Assembly: GCF_003001815.1 (NCBI RefSeq)
Contig: NZ_PVMZ01000017.1
Span: forward strand, 124,001-188,000
DNA length: 64,000 nt
DNA from: Actinoplanes italicus
GTDB lineage: Bacteria > Actinomycetota > Actinomycetes > Mycobacteriales > Micromonosporaceae
Reading direction: 5' to 3'
Positions 60,641 to 64,000 of the stretch are shown one piece after another. The notes beneath the pieces were generated by a model, which did not search any database, was not told the origin of the DNA, and saw only the letters and a list, made by a program, of their open reading frames with translations. How positions within the stretch are numbered: the first letter of the stretch is position 1; each line of letters starts with the position of its first letter. The position numbers were made by a program, and so were the translations under genes.

Positions 60641-60727
60641 CCGGCCGGCCCCGTGCGTTCGCCGGCCGGTGCATGAATGAGGCCGGCCGGCCCCCACGTC
60701 TTCGCAGCGACGATGAGGACCGGCCGG
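60641..60727. terminator. Four CCGGCCGG blocks between converging genes
   Basis: CCGGCCGG occurs at 60641, 60662, 60683 and 60720 in the 95 nt between the stops of the ArsR and DUF305-like genes. Any two self-complementary blocks can pair into stable stems, and this probably terminates both genes. Confidence 0.5.
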
Positions 60728-60730
60728 GAA

Positions 60731-61237
60731 TCAGGCGGAGCGGGCTGCCAGCATTTCCGCGGCCAGCGCGCGGGTCCGCGGATCGGTGCCGTTCTCCTGC
60801 TCACCACGGGCGAGGGTGATCGCCTGCGCGACCACCTCGTCGAGCTTCGCGATGGCGGCGGCGTCGAAGCCGGGGCCGGACAGCTTCGTCATGGCCGCCA
60901 GTTCGGTGTCGATGACCATGCCCGGCATCGGCATGCCCATGTGCGGGTTCTCGGCGGGCAGGCCGGCCAGCTCGTGCAGGGCACGCAGCTCCGGCAGCTC
61001 CGCCTCGGTGAACACGCGGACGCGTGCGGCGAGGTCCCGTGCCGCCGCGCCGTCCGCGTGTCCGGGCACCGCGTCGAGCAGGGGAAGGACCTGCTCGTTC
61101 ATGGCGAGGGTGATCTCGATCCAGGCCCGGTCGGTGCCACCGAACGTGGTCGCGGGTGCCGGTGCGGGCCGGGGCGCCGCCGGCCCGCCGCAGCCGGTGA
61201 GCAGGAGCACCGTGGTGAGAACGGTGATCAGTCGCAC
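60731..61237 (-). CDS. DUF305-like lipoprotein with an altered histidine motif
   Basis: 168 residues from GTG 61237 behind AGGAGGAACC. The lipoprotein signal ends LLTGCGG. The helical body (AWIEITLAMNEQVLPLLD, GFDAAAIAKLDEVVAQAITLARGEQENG) follows the DUF305 pattern, which normally contains an MIxHHxxA metal motif; here the two His are replaced by Asp-Glu. A Met/His cluster, PHMGMPMPGM (in the middle), could still bind copper. It is predicted to be surface-anchored. Confidence 0.6.
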   Translation of the reverse strand: MRLITVLTTVLLLTGCGGPAAPRPAPAPATTFGGTDRAWIEITLAMNEQVLPLLDAVPGHADGAAARDLAARVRVFTEAELPELRALHELAGLPAENPHMGMPMPGMVIDTELAAMTKLSGPGFDAAAIAKLDEVVAQAITLARGEQENGTDPRTRALAAEMLAARSA

Positions 61238-61320
61238 GGTGGTTCCTCCTTCAGGGCGCGGGCGGGCCGGCGGCGGGGTTCTCGCTGCTCCGTACGAGCA
61301 GCGAGACCGGGGTGGAGCGT

Positions 61321-62814
61321 TCAGCCGAAGGACGGCGTGGTGCCGCACTTGGCGTCGGCGTTGATGCAGACCTTGACGAGCGCCGCCAGCTTGGCCGGGT
61401 CCCAGGCGTTCATGAAGTCGCCGTGGATCGACGACGCCATGCCTGACGACAGGGCCAGGCCGTCACCGCCGAGCGAGTCGTAGCCGAGCATCATCGAGAT
61501 GTTCGGGATCGCCACCGGGTACTTGCCGGAGCAGACGCCGTTGACCGACGGGCCCATGTGCGACTTGTGGTCCGGTGAGTCGATGTGCTTGCCGTCCCAG
61601 CAGTCCTGGTAGGTCAGCTGGTAGATCAGGTTGCCGCCGGCCGCGCACTTCGGCCAGTTGCCGTCGGCGCTGCGGCCGATCTCGGCACTGCCCGCGCACC
61701 AGAACTGCCCGCTCGCGCCCTTCGGCGTCGCCACCTGGCGCTTGGCGTCACCCTGCACCATCACGAGGCCCGGCGGGAACGGCTTGACGGTCGCCGGATC
61801 CTTGATCTTCGCGCCGTAGTAGGCCCGGAAGTTCTTCATCTTCACGGGCTTGCCGTTCAGCAGCAGCGTCGGCGCCCAGTACGCGCTGTTGTCACCGGCC
61901 GCGTCGCACGTCGTCGACTGGGTGCGCAGCTGCTCGGGCGTGGTGTTCGCGTTCACCTTCGGACCGAAGAACGTGTGCAGGTGCGAGGCGCCGGCCAGCT
62001 TCGGCAGCACGATCGGGTCGTCCGGGGCCTCGTTGGCCACGGTGCAGTTGGTGTGGAACTCGGGAACCCGCACGATCCCGGCCGGCACCGTCTTGGGCTG
62101 GACCGCCTTGTGCAGGGCGAGCGTCTCCTGCCAGGCCGCCTCGTCGACCGGGACCCAGCCACCCGGCGTCGCCGACGGGTTCGAGGGCGTGGCGCTGGTG
62201 GGCGTGGGCGTGGCCGGCTTGGTGGCGGCCGGGGTGGTGGCGGTCGGGGCCGCGGACGTCGGCTTGGTCGCGGGCGTGGCGGCCCCCACGTTCAGCCAGT
62301 TGATGTTGACGAAGTCCGAGCGGGACGAGCTCTTCATGACCAGGACCAGCGTCTGCGGCCCGGACGGCACCTTCGAGGCGGTCGCGGTGACCGTCGTCCA
62401 CTTCTGCCAGCCGCCGGTCGCCTTCACCGGGAAGGTGGTCAGCAGCGTACCGGTCCGGCTGCCGAGACGCGCCTCGATCGAGCCGCCGGCGCCGTTCTGC
62501 CCGGCGATCCGGGCGGTCAGCGTCGAACCGGCGATGGTGACGTTGCGGTACTCGAGCCAGTCACCGTTCGCCAGCCAGCCGACGTTCTTGCCGCCGCCGG
62601 TGTCCGAGGTGTTCTCCGTCTGGGCGCCGGACTGCGCGGCGTACGCCTCGGCCTGCAGCGTGCCCGGGGCCGCCACCTCCTGGGCGCCGGCGGTGGCGAT
62701 GTAGATGCCGCTGGCGCCGAGCGTCGCGACGACGGCGGTGCCCAGGACCACCCGTGTGGTGCGGCGGCGCCGACGCGGATCCGCCGGGGCGACGTGCTGG
62801 GATTCCTTACCCAT
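61321..62814 (-). CDS. Secreted CBM6-DUF1996 protein
   Basis: 497 residues from ATG 62814, which has GAGG 9 nt upstream; TTG 62829 is the alternative. Arg-rich N-terminus and one hydrophobic helix (about 17-40) act as signal or anchor. A CBM6-like carbohydrate-binding domain (about 48-178: AEAYAAQSGAQTE, GDWLEYRNV) is followed by a Thr/Pro/Ala linker (about 180-217) and a DUF1996 domain (about 225-497) with HTNCTVA, SHLHTFFG, CWDGKHIDSPDHKSHM and several Cys. DUF1996 proteins are secreted and uncharacterised; the His/Asp/Cys motifs suggest a metal-dependent fold. It is the last gene before an AT-richer intergenic region. Confidence 0.8.
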   Translation of the reverse strand: MGKESQHVAPADPRRRRRTTRVVLGTAVVATLGASGIYIATAGAQEVAAPGTLQAEAYAAQSGAQTENTSDTGGGKNVGWLANGDWLEYRNVTIAGSTLTARIAGQNGAGGSIEARLGSRTGTLLTTFPVKATGGWQKWTTVTATASKVPSGPQTLVLVMKSSSRSDFVNINWLNVGAATPATKPTSAAPTATTPAATKPATPTPTSATPSNPSATPGGWVPVDEAAWQETLALHKAVQPKTVPAGIVRVPEFHTNCTVANEAPDDPIVLPKLAGASHLHTFFGPKVNANTTPEQLRTQSTTCDAAGDNSAYWAPTLLLNGKPVKMKNFRAYYGAKIKDPATVKPFPPGLVMVQGDAKRQVATPKGASGQFWCAGSAEIGRSADGNWPKCAAGGNLIYQLTYQDCWDGKHIDSPDHKSHMGPSVNGVCSGKYPVAIPNISMMLGYDSLGGDGLALSSGMASSIHGDFMNAWDPAKLAALVKVCINADAKCGTTPSFG

Positions 62815-63128
62815 ATCGATCCTCAACAAAATGGCGGGGAAAGGGTGCGGGAGGAATTATGCAGAGCTCTCACCGACGTTTCAATATGTCAAGGAAGAAT
62901 TCATAAGCCCAGCTCAGGGCACTCCTGGTAGCCGTGTCGCGGGCATTCGATAACAGTTTTTCGCGCGGGCTTCCTTAAGTTCTTATTAAGTCTGTACGGC
63001 AGTGCGGCACATCACTTCGAGAAGTTGTGATCGCGTCCGGATTAAAGTGATCTGACGGAGAGGGGCCGCCTGCCGCCCGTCCGGCGCTCGGCGAGCCGGA
63101 TCGGACCGGGTGTCATATCGTGGTATCG
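62815..63128. promoter_or_regulatory. AT-richer divergent promoter region between DUF1996 and EamA genes
   Basis: These 314 bases hold no gene I can support. The middle is clearly less GC-rich than the surroundings (for example TTTCAATATG and TTCCTTAAGTTCTTATTAAG). Small inverted repeats are visible: CTTAA/TTAAG around 62972-62989 and ACTTC-GA-GAAGT at 63014-63025. The region could hold the promoters and operators of both divergent genes. No known operator consensus is recognised. Confidence 0.4.
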
Positions 63129-64000
63129 ATGGATACCCGCCCTTCGGAGGACCGGGTCGCTCGCCGGACGTGGGCGGGCGGTCTGACCGCGGGCATCGGC
63201 GCCGGTCTGCTGTGGGGCCTGGCCTTCCTGCTGCCCGAGCTGCTGCACGGCTGGTCGGCGGTCACCGTGACGGCCGGCCGCTATCTCGTCTACGGGCTGC
63301 TGGCCCTCACGATGCTGGCGCTGAGCGGGCCCGCGCTGCGTGGTCACGCCCGTCGGCACTGGCGGCCCGCGCTCCAGTTCGCGATCACCGGCAACGTGGG
63401 CTACTACCTGTTGCTCGTCCTCGCGGTGCAGGCGGTGGGCGCGCCGGTCACCGGCATCATCATCGGCTGCATCCCGGTGACCCTCGCGGTCGCCGGGAAC
63501 GTGCTCGACCGCGTCTACCCCTGGCGCCGTCTGGTCGTACCGATCGCGCTGGTCCTGTCCGGGCTGCTGCTCGTCAACGTCCTGGAGATGAGCGGCGCCT
63601 CACCGGCCGCGAACACCCCGGTCGCGGTCAAGGCGTTCGGCGTGCTGAGCGCGCTCGGCGCGGTGCTGCTGTGGACCTGGTACGGCATCGCCAACGCCCG
63701 CTTCCTGGACCGCAACCCGGATGTGCCGCACGGCGGTTGGTCCACGATCGTCGGCCTCGGAACCGGCCTGGTGGCCCTCGCGGCCCTGCCGGTGGCGGCG
63801 GTGGCCGGCCAGCTGGGCGACGGCGCCGGGAACCGGGGCGACCTCGGTGAACTCCTGCTCACCTCGGTGATCCTGGGTGTCGCGGTCTCCTGGGCCGGCA
63901 CCGCACTGTGGAACCTCGCGTCCGCGCGTCTGCCCTCCACGGCCGCCGGCATGCTGATCAACGTCGAGACGATGTCCGGCTTCGCCTACGTCTACGCGGC
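63129..64000 (+). CDS. EamA/DMT-family transporter (truncated by the window end)
   Basis: 290 visible residues from ATG 63129 (GTG 63120 is also possible), no stop before the window ends. Eight or more hydrophobic helices occur in two EamA halves: GGLTAGIGAGLLWGLAFLLPE starts the first, and KAFGVLSALGAVLLWTWYGIAN the second. The family exports amino acids, metabolites or drugs; the substrate is unknown. Confidence 0.82.
   Translation, partial: MDTRPSEDRVARRTWAGGLTAGIGAGLLWGLAFLLPELLHGWSAVTVTAGRYLVYGLLALTMLALSGPALRGHARRHWRPALQFAITGNVGYYLLLVLAVQAVGAPVTGIIIGCIPVTLAVAGNVLDRVYPWRRLVVPIALVLSGLLLVNVLEMSGASPAANTPVAVKAFGVLSALGAVLLWTWYGIANARFLDRNPDVPHGGWSTIVGLGTGLVALAALPVAAVAGQLGDGAGNRGDLGELLLTSVILGVAVSWAGTALWNLASARLPSTAAGMLINVETMSGFAYVYA

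Noticed and set aside
1..64000. tRNA, rRNA, insertion-sequence or prophage genes
   Set aside because: I looked for tRNA-like cloverleaf sequence, 16S/23S-like blocks and transposase or integrase motifs and could not support any.

Overview
The window is GC-rich actinomycete chromosome: almost every third codon base is G or C, GTG starts are frequent, and neighbouring genes often share 4-nt ATGA/GTGA start-stop overlaps. The gene content fits a filamentous, soil- and plant-polymer-degrading member of Micromonosporaceae, most likely Actinoplanes or a close relative: secreted GH43/GH5/GH12 enzymes, a Pls/PosA-type amino-acid ligase, an F420-type LLM oxidoreductase, MmyB-type regulators and many c-di-GMP proteins. 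The genus is an inference from gene content. I saw no rRNA, tRNA, transposase or phage gene.

Layout. 0.2-5.4 kb: a Pls/PosA-like single-module NRPS coupled by a 4-nt overlap to an M1 aminopeptidase. 5.4-8.6 kb: two divergent secreted GH43 arabinanase-like enzymes with matching LacI-type operators. 8.6-13 kb: an NNP/MFS transporter, a large LuxR/LAL regulator and a small membrane protein. 13-17.5 kb: a fused SecD-SecF, then a PF10118 metal-dependent hydrolase and a membrane protein behind a perfect KstR-type operator. 17.5-23.5 kb: a PD40 beta-propeller protein, a decayed acyltransferase, a secreted GH5, a small monooxygenase with an inverted-repeat operator, an L,D-transpeptidase lipoprotein, and a GH12-CBM2 cellulase with a CebR operator. 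23.6-29 kb: a four-gene siderophore ABC uptake operon under an iron box, divergent from an RTX-repeat protein. 29-36 kb: a GT2 glycosyltransferase, membrane proteins, an MmyB regulator/SDR pair, an array of ten 61-bp palindromic repeats, a hemerythrin protein with an expanded linker, and a ZIP metal transporter.

36-47 kb: two Roadblock/LC7 proteins and a GGDEF-EAL protein, then a catabolic locus. On the minus strand this has a CaiB/BaiF CoA-transferase, a citryl-CoA-lyase-like protein, LigB-like and LigA-like ring-cleavage dioxygenase subunits and a quinone-oxidoreductase-like enzyme. Divergent from it are an amidohydrolase and an IclR regulator. The intergenic region carries an inverted pair of operator-like elements. 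A membrane PAS-GGDEF cyclase follows.

47-56 kb: the most unusual part, a nine-gene minus-strand operon read from about 56.13 to 47.08 kb: GlgX, an AGE-like sugar-epimerase fold fused to a STAS domain, two different DJ-1/PfpI proteins, a ThDP-dependent decarboxylase/synthase, three distinct NTF2/SnoaL-like proteins and a VOC protein. Seven of the eight junctions are 1- or 4-nt overlaps, so the products probably work together, but no known pathway obviously contains this set.

56-64 kb: a DUF4239 membrane protein, a secreted serine-hydrolase-fold protein lacking the Ser and Lys of the SxxK motif, an LLM-class flavin enzyme, an Old Yellow Enzyme divergent from an ArsR regulator with two matched operators, a DUF305-like lipoprotein, a CBM6-DUF1996 secreted protein, and an EamA transporter cut by the window end.
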